A DNA stretch of 64,000 nt from Echinicola rosea (GCF_005281475.1 NZ_CP040106.1:4430501-4494500), one strand, 5' to 3'. Numbered from the stretch's first letter, positions 26,432 to 35,977 are shown. Numbers and translations: made by a program. Notes: a model not told the origin generated them from the sequence alone.

Positions 26432-26826
26432 AACATCATTTCTTTTAAGATAAATAAGTACTTAACACCTATTAAACAAACCCAAAAAATGAAAAAACCG
26501 CTCACAACAACTGGGAATTATTCAAAAATAAAATAAGGAAACCACGCAATTTTAGTAGATTTCACAAAATAAATATAACTTTTTAAACTCACTATTTCTG
26601 TATTTCACTTAAAAAATAGCAATCCTCCGCACACAAAAGCAGCATCAAATTTAGTATTGTCGCGCATTAGGTTCCTTACCGCACAGCATGTGCTTTTGCC
26701 ATTCCTAAAAGGATTAAGTAAAAAATAAGCCTATAATTTGATCATTTAAGTAAACAATCATCAAAATTTAAAATAATTATGTAAATAGCGTGTTTATGTA
26801 ATTAGCAAGTAAATAATCCCAAATAA
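26432..26826. other. Gene-free AT-rich interval between divergent genes
   Basis: 395 bp of very AT-rich sequence separating the acylase gene from the small membrane-protein gene. I see no open frame, no long inverted repeat and no copy of the window's dispersed elements; it presumably carries the two divergent promoters. Confidence 0.55.
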
Positions 26827-27276
26827 ATGATCTTAATCACCATCATTTTACCCACCCTTCTTTCATTGGTTTTTTCTTGGTTTGTAGGAGTTATGGTCTG
26901 TCATTGGACCAAAGGACACCTTCTCTATCCAAAGTATGAAAATCGTTTCCTCATCCACGACCGAAAATGGGAAAAATTCATCGCACTAAAATGGTTCGAA
27001 AAATTCATTTCTTACTTTCCATTGGAATATTGGGAATTCAAATTGATGTATGGCAAAAAGCCCGACAGCTATAGGCTGGAGGAAATAAGAGAAAAACACT
27101 TCACCCGAGAAATGGAATACTTTATTGCCTTTACCGTCTTGGCAGGCCTTACCTTATTTATATATTTCACCCACAACACTTTGTTTTTTTACCCTCTGTT
27201 GGCAGCCAATGTCTTTGGGAACATATACCCCTTCTTGGTTCATCAACGCATCAGGAGAAAACTGCAAAGAAATTAG
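26827..27276 (+). CDS. Small membrane protein, possibly CrtO-type acyltransferase-like
   Basis: A 149-residue protein with hydrophobic helices at about residues 2-24 and 98-128 and a basic C-terminal tail. The C-terminal pattern ANVFGNIYPFLVHQRIRRKL resembles the N-x-YP-x-x-Q-R-Y-N-R-x-R ending of glycosyl-diaponeurosporenoate acyltransferase (CrtO) family proteins, as does the short length. No carotenoid gene is near, so the specific activity is unsupported. The start ATG at 26827 begins directly with the first membrane helix. Confidence 0.6.
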   Translation: MILITIILPTLLSLVFSWFVGVMVCHWTKGHLLYPKYENRFLIHDRKWEKFIALKWFEKFISYFPLEYWEFKLMYGKKPDSYRLEEIREKHFTREMEYFIAFTVLAGLTLFIYFTHNTLFFYPLLAANVFGNIYPFLVHQRIRRKLQRN

Positions 27277-27449
27277 TAAAAGACACTAACCGCGGTTTAA
27301 AAATCACCATTGCAAACCATAACAAGGGAATTTGGGGGAAAGTTGCCTATCCCTTTTCAAACTACTTCTTCATTAAAAACAAGACCGATTCTTACCGACT
27401 GCCGTCATAATTTTACGGCCAGTTTTTATCAACTTATATTAAAACAGGA

Positions 27450-29921
27450 TCAATATGCATCAATAGTCACCTCTCCTTTTTTAAGGCCTTTCCCAGTGGC
27501 TTTCAACTGGATAGCACCCACATTTTCTGGCGAAACGATAAGTGTGAGCTGACCGTTAAATACCCGCATATGAGGCTTATGAAACAGTTCTAGGCTAGTC
27601 GGATCACCATTGGCCACTGCTTTAAAATTGCCAGCACCTTCCACGGTAAAAGATAGGGAACGCTGATCTGTAGGGCAAACCCGTCCCTTTTTATCCACGA
27701 CCTGCACACGGACAAAAGCCAATTCCTTACCATCCACAGACACTTTCTCTTTTTCTGGAATGAGTTTGATGTGATGGGCTTTTCCTGCCGTATGTAGGAG
27801 TTTCTCCGCTGCCTTATTACCATTGTCATCATAAGCGATCACCTTTACCTCCCCAGGTTCATATACCACATCCATCCACATTAGCCGGTAGCGTTCCTGC
27901 AAGTTTCCCTCTTTGTTCTTGGTCTTTTTCCCTTGGCTCTTGCCATTGATGAAGAGTTCGGCAGACGGATAGTTGGTATAAACAAAAACAGGAGTTTGCT
28001 CCCCTTCTCTTCCTTCCCAGTTCCAATGTGGTAAAATATGAAGGGTCTCTTCTTCTGGCTTCCAGACACTCTTGTACAGATAGTACCTGTCCTTTGGGAT
28101 ACCTGCCAAGTCAACAATTCCGAACATCGAACTGTGATTGGGCCAAGCGTCGGTATCGTAAGGAGTAGGCTCTCCCAAATAATCGAAACCCGTCCACACA
28201 AATTGCCCCAAGGTCCAGTCATAATCTTCGGCCAGTGCAAAATCATCCTCCGGGAGGTTTGACCAGCTGCAATACTCCAACCCATAGGCACTGGACTGTT
28301 GATCTTCATGAATGACCTGTGCCACCTTTTCTACAGGAAAATGATATACACCACGAGAACTCACGGTAGATCCTGTTTCTGAGCCCAACACCAAACTGTG
28401 CGGGAGCTTTTCATAACCTTCCTGGTATCGATGGGTGCGGTAATTAAAACCCGTCACATCGATCATGGCGGCAAAACCATTGTCCAATACACATGAAATA
28501 CGATCCATCCCTGCGGTAACCAAGCGGGTAGGATCTTCACGATGACAAATATCTTGGAGAAATTTGGCTACTTTATACCCGTCAGCACTGCATTGCGTAG
28601 GCACCTCATTGCCGATGCTCCACATGACCACGCTGGGGTTGTTACGGTAATGACGCACCATATTGACCAGGTCTTTTTCAGCCCACTCGTCAAAAAAGCG
28701 GTGATAACCGTTTTTGCATTTGGCCACATCCCATTCATCAAAGGACTCTACCATCACCATCAAGCCCATCTCATCGCACAGCTCCACCAGTTCTGGAGCA
28801 GGCATGTTATGTGAAGTCCTGATGGCATCAGCGCCCATATCCTTCATGAGCTGCAGTTGTCGCTTAATAGCAGAGCGGTTCACAGCCGCACCCAGAGGAC
28901 CAAGGTCATGGTGCAGATTTACCCCTTGGAATTTTCTTCGTTGTCCGTTAAGAAAGAAACCCTTGTCCGCAATGAAGTCAATCTTTCGGATGCCAAAACG
29001 TGTCGTAAACGCATCCACCTTCTTCCCATCAATTGAAATGACCGATTTAGCAAAATAAAGGTAAGGAGTCTCCGGAGACCACATATGCGGATTGTCAACC
29101 GTCAAAAACTGCTCCAAAGGTCTCCCATGGTTAAGCCTTTGGACATTCTCTTTCCTTGCTACCACTTCACCCTTAACATCCAGGATCAAGGTCTCAATCG
29201 AAACGTCCGTTCCTTCGGCTACCTGTTCGAGCTCAGTTTTGATATTAACAGAAGCATATGCTTCCGAGACGTACGGAGTCGTCACAAATGTCCCCCAAAC
29301 GGGCACATGGGTTTTCGGTGTGACCAATACATGGACATTCCGGTACAGTCCGGCCCCGGGGTACCAGCGAGACGATTGCTCCTTGTTTTCCAGCCTGACG
29401 GCCAATTGATTTAAGGATCCGTCCGCATTCAGAAAATCTGTCACATCGAAATAGAATGTATTATAACCATACGGCCAAAAACCAACTTTTTCACCATTGA
29501 CATACACTTGTGCCTCGCTCATGGCCCCATCAAAAATCAGTTTTACCCGTTGCCCATCAGGGTCAAAATCAGGAACCTCAAACGTCCTTCTGTACCAGCC
29601 GACTCCCATATAGGGCAATCCACCTGTTCGTCCGGTTTTCTTGGTAGCCACTTTTTCGCCGTTTTGAGTGACCGCTACGATCTGCAAATCATGGCTTTCA
29701 TCAAAGGGACCATAAATAGCCCAGTCATGCGGCACCGTTACTTCCTCCCAATCATCATCGTCAAAGTCCATAGCATAGGCTTCCTCTTGTGTTCCTTTAC
29801 TGAACTTCCAATCATCTTCCAGCGTCCATGACTTCCGTACATTCTGGGCAAAAAGGACTGTGGAAACACTACATAAGAAAAGGAAACAAGAAATAACAAA
29901 TGGGGTACGCATGATCTTCAT
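27450..29921 (-). CDS. Exported glycoside hydrolase family 2 protein (beta-galactosidase-like)
   Basis: An 823-residue retaining glycosidase. The signal peptide ends near residue 26 (VLFAQ). Next come the sugar-binding jelly-roll (WKFSKGT onward, residues 38-200), the immunoglobulin-like domain (205-310) and the TIM barrel, with Glu439 in WSIGNEV as acid/base and Glu515 in VLGSETGS as nucleophile. The C-terminal part from about 610 holds a DUF4982-like and a further Ig-like domain (VYEPGEVKVIAYD). Likely a periplasmic or surface beta-galactosidase acting on plant or algal glycans. There is no SusC/SusD pair next to it, so it is not part of a visible polysaccharide locus. ATG at 29912 is an alternative start. 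Confidence 0.93.
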   Translation of the reverse strand: MKIMRTPFVISCFLFLCSVSTVLFAQNVRKSWTLEDDWKFSKGTQEEAYAMDFDDDDWEEVTVPHDWAIYGPFDESHDLQIVAVTQNGEKVATKKTGRTGGLPYMGVGWYRRTFEVPDFDPDGQRVKLIFDGAMSEAQVYVNGEKVGFWPYGYNTFYFDVTDFLNADGSLNQLAVRLENKEQSSRWYPGAGLYRNVHVLVTPKTHVPVWGTFVTTPYVSEAYASVNIKTELEQVAEGTDVSIETLILDVKGEVVARKENVQRLNHGRPLEQFLTVDNPHMWSPETPYLYFAKSVISIDGKKVDAFTTRFGIRKIDFIADKGFFLNGQRRKFQGVNLHHDLGPLGAAVNRSAIKRQLQLMKDMGADAIRTSHNMPAPELVELCDEMGLMVMVESFDEWDVAKCKNGYHRFFDEWAEKDLVNMVRHYRNNPSVVMWSIGNEVPTQCSADGYKVAKFLQDICHREDPTRLVTAGMDRISCVLDNGFAAMIDVTGFNYRTHRYQEGYEKLPHSLVLGSETGSTVSSRGVYHFPVEKVAQVIHEDQQSSAYGLEYCSWSNLPEDDFALAEDYDWTLGQFVWTGFDYLGEPTPYDTDAWPNHSSMFGIVDLAGIPKDRYYLYKSVWKPEEETLHILPHWNWEGREGEQTPVFVYTNYPSAELFINGKSQGKKTKNKEGNLQERYRLMWMDVVYEPGEVKVIAYDDNGNKAAEKLLHTAGKAHHIKLIPEKEKVSVDGKELAFVRVQVVDKKGRVCPTDQRSLSFTVEGAGNFKAVANGDPTSLELFHKPHMRVFNGQLTLIVSPENVGAIQLKATGKGLKKGEVTIDAY

Positions 29922-29990
29922 ATCTATTGTTTAGGCTAAAAAATAAAGATAATGACTTTAAGAACATCTCCCTCAATACGGTAGTAAAAT

Positions 29991-30815
29991 TCAGTTCCCT
30001 TGTGCTGTACTGTGCTGTTTTCTAAGGTATGCCCGAAGCAATCGCTGACTGTCCCTATCGTCTGTTTTGGATTGAATGACGTCGCTTAGACGAACATCTT
30101 TTTCCAGCTCTCCCTTAAAAAAACCATAGCCTCTGTAAACACCATTTTCGATCAAGACTACTCCCCGCTCCCCTTCCGTTCTACCATCCAGCAGGAGGAC
30201 CTGATTCTCATTAGGCAGGCTAACATCCTGGACAAATTGCCGCACCCTTTCGTTATACATCCAAGTAGGCTCTATCCCTATGCAGGCACCTTTACACGTT
30301 TTCAAAGTGAACTGGAAGCAGGCCCCTTTGGAAGGATATAACCCATTTATTTTTTGGCAAAGTTGATACCGTTCGGTTATGCGAAACAGGTATTCCTTTC
30401 CTTCGGTTTTGGCGGTAAAAGCCATCAGTTCCCGCTGTTCTTTGTTGATTTTTTGCAATTTCAAGGCCAAATATCCATCTTCCGTATCCACTAAATAAAG
30501 CCCCCACAGAAACACACTCCTCCTTAACGCTCTGTTAAACACAGGCTTGTGCGCTTTGATCAGCTCCGATTCCCGTAATAAGGCCATCAGTTCATTGCCC
30601 ATGTTTTCATACTTCACCTGGTGCACTTGATGTTGCATCCTGACAGCCTTGGAAGTCGTGTGCTGAAAATGCTGCTGGACACGTTTTCTGATATCGTTGC
30701 TCTTACCGATGTAGATGATGCGGTCATGCTCATCCATAAAAAAATATACCCCCGTGATGGCCGGAGGTATATGGTGGAGTATATGTTTTAATTTTTCTGA
30801 TAACATTTTTTCCAA
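29991..30815 (-). CDS. GIY-YIG nuclease, UvrC-N/Cho-like
   Basis: A 274-residue protein. GVYFFMDEHDRIIYIGKS (residues 22-39) is the GIY-YIG core; RKRVQQHF supplies the conserved Arg and LLRESELIKAHKPVFN the catalytic Glu and the terminal Asn. The remaining part resembles the region after the nuclease domain of UvrC and Cho, including CKGACIGIEP with clustered cysteines. The UvrC C-terminal endonuclease domain is absent, and so is the DnaQ-type exonuclease domain often fused to this module in Bacteroidota. It may act in nucleotide-excision-type repair as Cho does; this is by family analogy. Confidence 0.85.
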   Translation of the reverse strand: MEKMLSEKLKHILHHIPPAITGVYFFMDEHDRIIYIGKSNDIRKRVQQHFQHTTSKAVRMQHQVHQVKYENMGNELMALLRESELIKAHKPVFNRALRRSVFLWGLYLVDTEDGYLALKLQKINKEQRELMAFTAKTEGKEYLFRITERYQLCQKINGLYPSKGACFQFTLKTCKGACIGIEPTWMYNERVRQFVQDVSLPNENQVLLLDGRTEGERGVVLIENGVYRGYGFFKGELEKDVRLSDVIQSKTDDRDSQRLLRAYLRKQHSTAQGN

Positions 30816-30888
30816 TACAAACGCCGAAGGTTAAACCTATGTAATAACGTCAACCTTTTGCAAGCAAAAAATGTTACCGATTTTATCA

Positions 30889-32556
30889 TTAATTTTGATA
30901 CTGAGGGTTGGTATTTCTTACCAAGCCTTTTTCGATTCCACCGTTTAAATGAGTTGATCCTCTTTTTTTGGTTTCCGTTGCTTTAGATGAGGGCTGCTTT
31001 TTCACCTTGCTGGCCACCCACAGGGACGTGGCACCGAGCACCAGCCATAAAAAGTCAACTGTAAACATCTGATAGAATCCCACTTGATAGGATTTCCATA
31101 ACCAATTTCCTGTCACAAGGCCATTGGCCACAGGCACGGCCAGTCCTAAAACCCCACCTGAAACGAGGCAAAATTTATTGATAAAGTAATTGTTTCTGGT
31201 TACGGCAAGACCTACACTGCACACCAACCAAGCGTAAAAGAACACTTGATAAATGAAAGTCATTCTGGTATCATCCAACTCCAGTGGCGAAATTTTGACC
31301 ATAATAAAGGTAAAGGCAGAAACCGGCAGCATACTGAGGCAAATCGCCAAGTACGAGGCCACTAACCAAGCATTAAACTTCCTCTTGGCCGGGGATACAT
31401 GTTTCTTGTCCCTGGCCACCAGCCAGATCATGACACCGGAAATGATGACAAAACAGGTCACCAATCCAAGGATAAAATAAATGACCCTGAGCGGTATCCC
31501 TCCAAAATCACCATAATGGAGTTGGGTAATTACAGCTGCTGCGGCATCCGTGTAGCTGGTCTCGGTAAAAGGGTTCACCTCGTAAACCTGCTCACCCGTC
31601 GCCATATTGTACATCACCCCTCCTCTGCCGAGAAACTTGGCATCCGTATGGGTATTTCCCTCGATGAGGGCATGCATGTTTTGATCACCAAAATTGAACA
31701 GCTGAACGGATTTCACTTCAAAATCCGTCCATTTTTCCTCTACCCTGTCCACAAAGCTATTGACACTGGGTACAGTGGCCATAGACTGACCTGCTGGTGC
31801 TATCTTGGGGGGATTAAAACCAAAATCATCATACAACTTGGTCATATCCCCATCATACATATACGTTACAATAGCAGGTGAAAGCACCGTCGTACCAATG
31901 ATCAAATAACATCCTGTCACGGCAAAGACAAACTGATAAGGCAAGCCCAACACTCCTAAAGCGGTATGGGCATCTGTCCAAATATTCTTCAGGCTTGCTT
32001 TTGGCCGAAAGACATAAAAGTTAGAAACGATTTTTTTCCAATGCACCAGCACTCCGGTCACCACAGCAAATAAAAAGAAAAACGCCACAAACCCTGCTAA
32101 AAGATAACCAGATGTTCCCCAAAGGTTGAGCTGTGCAAAAAAGTGGAGTCTATAAAAAAACTCCCCAAGGCTGTAACTGCTTCTATACGTATATGCATCT
32201 AAGGTTTCGGGATCCAAATAAAAAAACTCCCCCCTTCTCCTGCCTTCATCCTGGGCAGTGGTATCCTTAGGCGCACTTAAATTCACATTGATCCGGCGTT
32301 CCTCAAAGTGCTTATAAAAGGAAATATCCCTTCCGGCTAGCCCTTTTCTGGCATCCAACGTATCCAAAACATGATCCAGATCAAGGTGTTTGAGATTGGC
32401 ATTCTCACTGATCGGTTCATTCCGCTCCCACCCGATGATTTCGTCCCGGAAAAAAGAAAGGGAACCGGCAAAGAAAATCACGTACAAAGCTGCACTAATG
32501 ATGATCCCGCTGATCGTATGGGTGTGAAAAAGGATATTGTAAATTCTATTACTCAT
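30889..32556 (-). CDS. PepSY-associated TM protein (iron-regulated membrane reductase-like)
   Basis: A 555-residue membrane protein of the PepSY-TM/PiuB family. The N-terminal helix HTISGIIISAALYVIFFAGS has the conserved His of the family, followed by a periplasmic PepSY region, the helices around residues 145-170 and 200-225, a large second periplasmic part (240-350) and four or five C-terminal helices. Family members are linked to release of iron from siderophores or heme, possibly as flavin- or heme-dependent reductases. It is the last gene of a minus-strand operon with the DUF3649-like and DUF3325-like genes (gaps of 3 and 2 bp), opposite a TonB siderophore receptor. Confidence 0.88.
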   Translation of the reverse strand: MSNRIYNILFHTHTISGIIISAALYVIFFAGSLSFFRDEIIGWERNEPISENANLKHLDLDHVLDTLDARKGLAGRDISFYKHFEERRINVNLSAPKDTTAQDEGRRRGEFFYLDPETLDAYTYRSSYSLGEFFYRLHFFAQLNLWGTSGYLLAGFVAFFFLFAVVTGVLVHWKKIVSNFYVFRPKASLKNIWTDAHTALGVLGLPYQFVFAVTGCYLIIGTTVLSPAIVTYMYDGDMTKLYDDFGFNPPKIAPAGQSMATVPSVNSFVDRVEEKWTDFEVKSVQLFNFGDQNMHALIEGNTHTDAKFLGRGGVMYNMATGEQVYEVNPFTETSYTDAAAAVITQLHYGDFGGIPLRVIYFILGLVTCFVIISGVMIWLVARDKKHVSPAKRKFNAWLVASYLAICLSMLPVSAFTFIMVKISPLELDDTRMTFIYQVFFYAWLVCSVGLAVTRNNYFINKFCLVSGGVLGLAVPVANGLVTGNWLWKSYQVGFYQMFTVDFLWLVLGATSLWVASKVKKQPSSKATETKKRGSTHLNGGIEKGLVRNTNPQYQN

Positions 32557-32559
32557 ATA

Positions 32560-32859
32560 TCAGAATATTGGCAGGTACATTTTATTGAAGTATATCACCA
32601 CACTAAATATCACGGTGATGATAAGGTAAATCCCCCAAGCCTTCCATCCATTCCGGAACAAAAAGGCAAGTAAAAACAAGGTGGCCCAAAGCATAAATCC
32701 TCCAAACCGTAGTGTCATCAAGACATTGACGTGATCCAACCAGTAAGCGACCATCATAAACGCCGCAACAGTCACTGCATAGCCCCCAAAAAAGCCTGCT
32801 GTGATCTTGGCAAAGCGCTGAAAGGGTGAAGTAGTCAAGTATTTTTTATTTGCTGGCAT
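32560..32859 (-). CDS. DUF3649-like small membrane protein of the iron operon
   Basis: A 99-residue protein with three hydrophobic segments (about residues 18-40, 48-66 and 73-92). The FAKITAGFFGGYAVTVAAF and RFGGFMLWATLFLLAFLFRN parts fit the DUF3649 pattern of small iron-operon proteins known mainly from Proteobacteria, where DUF3325, DUF3649 and PepSY genes lie together in this same order. Its own role is unknown. It starts two bases after the DUF3325-like stop and ends three bases before the PepSY gene, so all three are translated from one message. Confidence 0.7.
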   Translation of the reverse strand: MPANKKYLTTSPFQRFAKITAGFFGGYAVTVAAFMMVAYWLDHVNVLMTLRFGGFMLWATLFLLAFLFRNGWKAWGIYLIITVIFSVVIYFNKMYLPIF

Positions 32860-32861
32860 CT

Positions 32862-33188
32862 TTAAAGTAATTCAAGTAGTAAACTCACTGTAAACATCAG
32901 CACCAATACCTTAGGATCGAGTACCCTAAGGGGATTAAGCAATACCACCAAACTCCCCACCGTCATCAAGACGACGCTGTAGGCAAATATGCCTGCTCCA
33001 ATTCCCAAAGCCACGATCGAAAGTGCTCCTCCAATAATGAGCAGTGCACTTCCTACTCTTTTAGCCATTAAGGGTTGTTGCTGGCCCCATTTCACGAGTG
33101 GAAGCTCTTTGGTTAGGACAGCCCTTTTTGAGGTGATATAAAAGCAGACAAAACCTGCTAAAGCAATTAAGACAGTAATGGTGATCAT
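32862..33188 (-). CDS. DUF3325-like small membrane protein of the iron operon
   Basis: A 108-residue protein with three hydrophobic segments (1-17, 46-67, 68-105) separated by the basic stretch TSKRAVLTKELPLVKW. Length, helix spacing and position fit DUF3325, a small protein accompanying siderophore receptors and PepSY genes. It is the first gene of the minus-strand iron operon and has a well-formed promoter at 33208-33238. The name rests on pattern and context rather than strong sequence identity. Confidence 0.65.
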   Translation of the reverse strand: MITITVLIALAGFVCFYITSKRAVLTKELPLVKWGQQQPLMAKRVGSALLIIGGALSIVALGIGAGIFAYSVVLMTVGSLVVLLNPLRVLDPKVLVLMFTVSLLLELL

Positions 33189-33207
33189 TTTTCAGTTCGA
33201 TTTCCCA

Positions 33208-33238
33208 CAAATATAGAAGCACACCTGATGCCTCGCAA
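33208..33238 (-). promoter_or_regulatory. Bacteroidota-type promoter of the DUF3325-DUF3649-PepSY operon
   Basis: On the minus strand TATATTTG (plus 33208-33215) matches the -7 box TAnnTTTG exactly. TTG at plus 33236-33238 forms the -33 element with a 20-base spacer. The -7 box ends 19 bases before the ATG at 33188. Confidence 0.65.
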
Positions 33239-33258
33239 CTTTAATTAGATTTAATTTA

Positions 33259-33304
33259 AATAATCACACAACAAAGATGATGGAGGCTATACTTTGTGAT
33301 TATT
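33259..33304. promoter_or_regulatory. Long-spaced inverted repeat between divergent iron-uptake genes
   Basis: AATAATCACA (33259-33268) and TGTGATTATT (33295-33304) are perfect 10-bp inverted repeats, 26 bases apart, about 20 bp beyond the minus-strand -33 box. Their position in the shared control region suggests binding by a regulator acting on both operons; the AT-rich arms could suit an iron-responsive regulator, but no Fur-type 19-mer could be recognised. Confidence 0.45.
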
Positions 33305-33461
33305 TCGAAAAATGTCATTGATCAAAACAAACATCACCCGCATCCATAATCAATAGAAAAAATCAATGGTAAAAAAAATAATTTTCTTACCGCCAATCTT
33401 TCTTGTTTACTAGTTTTGAAAATATTTAGATCAAATCTAAATTAATACATATCAATAATGA

Positions 33462-35924
33462 ATGAGTAAACCATTTAAGGATTTACTAAAAATTATAACC
33501 TTTAACCGATCACAACACACTAAAATGAAGCACATTTTACCTCCTTTACCCTTTTTGAGCCATTGCCTTCAAAGAAATACTATTTTCTATTTACTGGTTT
33601 TGCTAACCCTTGCTACTTCGCTTTCAGCCTCCGCCCAAACCGGTTCTATCAGTGGAAAAGTAACCACCAGCGACGGAGAACCGGCTGAATTTTCGACAGT
33701 AAGTTTGGGTAACAACCAATTTACCTTGGTAAACCATGAAGGTGAATTTTCCTTTAAAGGATTGGCGGCTGGAAACTATACCTTGGAAGTCAGTTTTGTA
33801 GGGTTGGAATCCCAAACAAAAACTGTCCAAGTAAAGCAGGGGAAACCCGTGAAGGTAAATTTCATCCTTTCGGCCAGTTCAAACTCCCTAAATGAATTTA
33901 TGGTAATCGGTGACAAATATACCGTCACTTCCCGAAAAGAAAGTCCCTATGTGGCCCGACTGCCCATCAAAAACCTCGAAAACCCACAAGTGTACAGCGT
34001 AGTCGATATAGAACTGATCAATGAACAAATGGCGCTTACGTTAGAAGAATCATTTCGCAATGTTCCAGGGGCTGCTCCAGCCAAAACCGGCGCGGGGATG
34101 CCTGCCTTTTTTAGCCGTGGTTTCCAAACCTCTGATAATCTCAGGAACGGTCTTGCCACTTCCCTCAAAACCGGAATAGACCTTGTCATGGTAGAGCGGG
34201 TAGAAGCCATCAAAGGCCCCTCTTCTACCCTTTTTGGAGCGTCGATGGTATCTTTTGGCGGTTTGGTGAATTACGTGACAAAAAAACCTCATGAGCGTTT
34301 TAGTGGCGAAGTTTCCTATCTCCAAGGAAGCTGGGACCTCAGCAGGATCACGGCTGACATCAACACGCCGCTAAACGACGACAACACGTTACTCTTCAGG
34401 CTAAACACGGCGTTTCAAAAGGAAAACTCCTTTCAGGACCAAGGCCATGGTACCACCTTCGTAATCGCACCGTCCTTGACCTATAAAGCCAGTGACCGCT
34501 TGACCTTCCGCTTGGACGCTGATCTACAAAAATTTAAAGGCACCTCCAACACTGCCTGGGCCATAAACAGCGGTGTTACGGCGACTTCTTACGACGAATT
34601 GCCCATCGCCTATGACCGCTCCCTAATCGACAATTCGTTCGTGGGCAATCAACTGTCCGGTAATGTCTTCCTACAGGCCGAGTATAAACTATCTGAAAAC
34701 TGGACCTCCAGTACCAACTATGCTTATGGCAATGGGGAATACAATGACCTGCTTTATTTTAACCAGTATTGGATCGATAATACTACTATCCGCAGGGCCA
34801 TGGGCGTTTTTTCCCCCGACAAAACCGGCAGAAAACAATTTCAACAAAACTTTACAGGGGAATTTAATATTGGTGCCATGAAAAACCGTCTTGTTGTAGG
34901 ATTGGATTTTATGGACCAATTCCGGAACATGAAATATTCTTACCTCTGGCTGGACACGGTGAATGTGATGGAGCCGACGCCCGATATACGTCTCCAGACA
35001 GTAGAAAACACGTTGGGAGAAACCGTCACCCCTGAGCGGCTGAGCAAGCAACGTACCTACTCCGCCTACTTCTCCGATGTGCTTAACCTGACAGAAAACT
35101 TCCTAGTGATGGTCAGCCTTCGAGCCGACCGGTTTGCCAACAAAGGCACCACAAACCCGCTGACTTCAGAAACAACAGGAAGCTATTATCAAACGGCCTT
35201 TTCTCCAAAGTTAGGGGCAGTTTACCAACCGGTAAAGGATAAGGTAGCGATCTTTGCCAACTATATGAACGGTTTCAAAAACGTGGACAATGCCAACCAG
35301 CCACAACCTGATGGAACCGTGGCCAACTTCAAACCGCAACAGGCCAATCAATTGGAAGGCGGCGTAAAACTGGACCTGCTTGAAAATAAATTAAACGCTA
35401 CCATAAGCTATTATGATATTCAAGTGACCAATTCCACCCGTTCCGCAACGGATGAAAATGGTGCTACTTTCACCGTTCAAGACGGTACTCAGCAAAGTCG
35501 GGGATTGGAGGTGGAAGTAATCGGAAACCCTTTTCCAGGCTTCAATTTCGTGACCGGGTATGGTTATAATGACAACGAATATACCAATGCTGCTGAAAAT
35601 ATCGAGGGGAACCGTGCCTTGGGAACCCCAGCGCATGTGGCCAATGCCTGGCTCAGCTACTCACTACTGAAAGGCAACTTACAAGGGCTTGGACTGGGAA
35701 CAGGAGTAATCTATGTTTCGGATGTATTTTTCAATGACACCAACACCTTCACCCTTCCCTCTTACACGGTACTGGATGCAACGCTCTTTTACAATCGCCC
35801 AAAATACCGCATCAGCATTAAGGCCAACAACTTGACCGACGAGCCTTATTGGGTAAGTGATGGATATTATGTGCGACCACAAAAACCCGCACACTTTATT
35901 ACCAGCTTCACTTTTAAATTTTAA
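33462..35924 (+). CDS. TonB-dependent siderophore receptor with carboxypeptidase-like N-terminal domain
   Basis: An 820-residue outer-membrane receptor. After a signal peptide ending SLSASAQ comes a carboxypeptidase-D-like regulatory domain (GSISGKVTTSDGEPAEF, about residues 62-145), the plug domain (LEESFRNVPGAAPAKTGAG, VERVEAIKGPSSTLFGA, about 160-270), and a beta barrel ending in the aromatic FTFKF typical of outer-membrane proteins. RVEAIKGPSS and the FSRGFQTSDN segment point to ferric-siderophore receptors. The ATG at 33525 gives a more conventional signal peptide (799 residues) and may be the real start. A -7-like TAGTTTTG lies at 33411. It is divergent from the PepSY operon, a standard iron-uptake arrangement. 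Confidence 0.92.
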   Translation: MSKPFKDLLKIITFNRSQHTKMKHILPPLPFLSHCLQRNTIFYLLVLLTLATSLSASAQTGSISGKVTTSDGEPAEFSTVSLGNNQFTLVNHEGEFSFKGLAAGNYTLEVSFVGLESQTKTVQVKQGKPVKVNFILSASSNSLNEFMVIGDKYTVTSRKESPYVARLPIKNLENPQVYSVVDIELINEQMALTLEESFRNVPGAAPAKTGAGMPAFFSRGFQTSDNLRNGLATSLKTGIDLVMVERVEAIKGPSSTLFGASMVSFGGLVNYVTKKPHERFSGEVSYLQGSWDLSRITADINTPLNDDNTLLFRLNTAFQKENSFQDQGHGTTFVIAPSLTYKASDRLTFRLDADLQKFKGTSNTAWAINSGVTATSYDELPIAYDRSLIDNSFVGNQLSGNVFLQAEYKLSENWTSSTNYAYGNGEYNDLLYFNQYWIDNTTIRRAMGVFSPDKTGRKQFQQNFTGEFNIGAMKNRLVVGLDFMDQFRNMKYSYLWLDTVNVMEPTPDIRLQTVENTLGETVTPERLSKQRTYSAYFSDVLNLTENFLVMVSLRADRFANKGTTNPLTSETTGSYYQTAFSPKLGAVYQPVKDKVAIFANYMNGFKNVDNANQPQPDGTVANFKPQQANQLEGGVKLDLLENKLNATISYYDIQVTNSTRSATDENGATFTVQDGTQQSRGLEVEVIGNPFPGFNFVTGYGYNDNEYTNAAENIEGNRALGTPAHVANAWLSYSLLKGNLQGLGLGTGVIYVSDVFFNDTNTFTLPSYTVLDATLFYNRPKYRISIKANNLTDEPYWVSDGYYVRPQKPAHFITSFTFKF

Positions 35925-35945
35925 TTAACTACCACTAGCAGCCGT

Positions 35946-35977
35946 TCCCCTGGGGCTTCCGTCCTCAGGGGATTTTT
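35946..35977 (+). terminator. Terminator of the TonB receptor gene
   Basis: TCCCCTG (35946-35952) pairs with CAGGGGA (35966-35972) and is followed by TTTTTATTTT. The T-run overlaps the stop codon of the convergent methyltransferase gene, so the hairpin sits in the 52-bp gap between the two genes and could also aid 3' end formation on the opposite strand. Confidence 0.8.
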
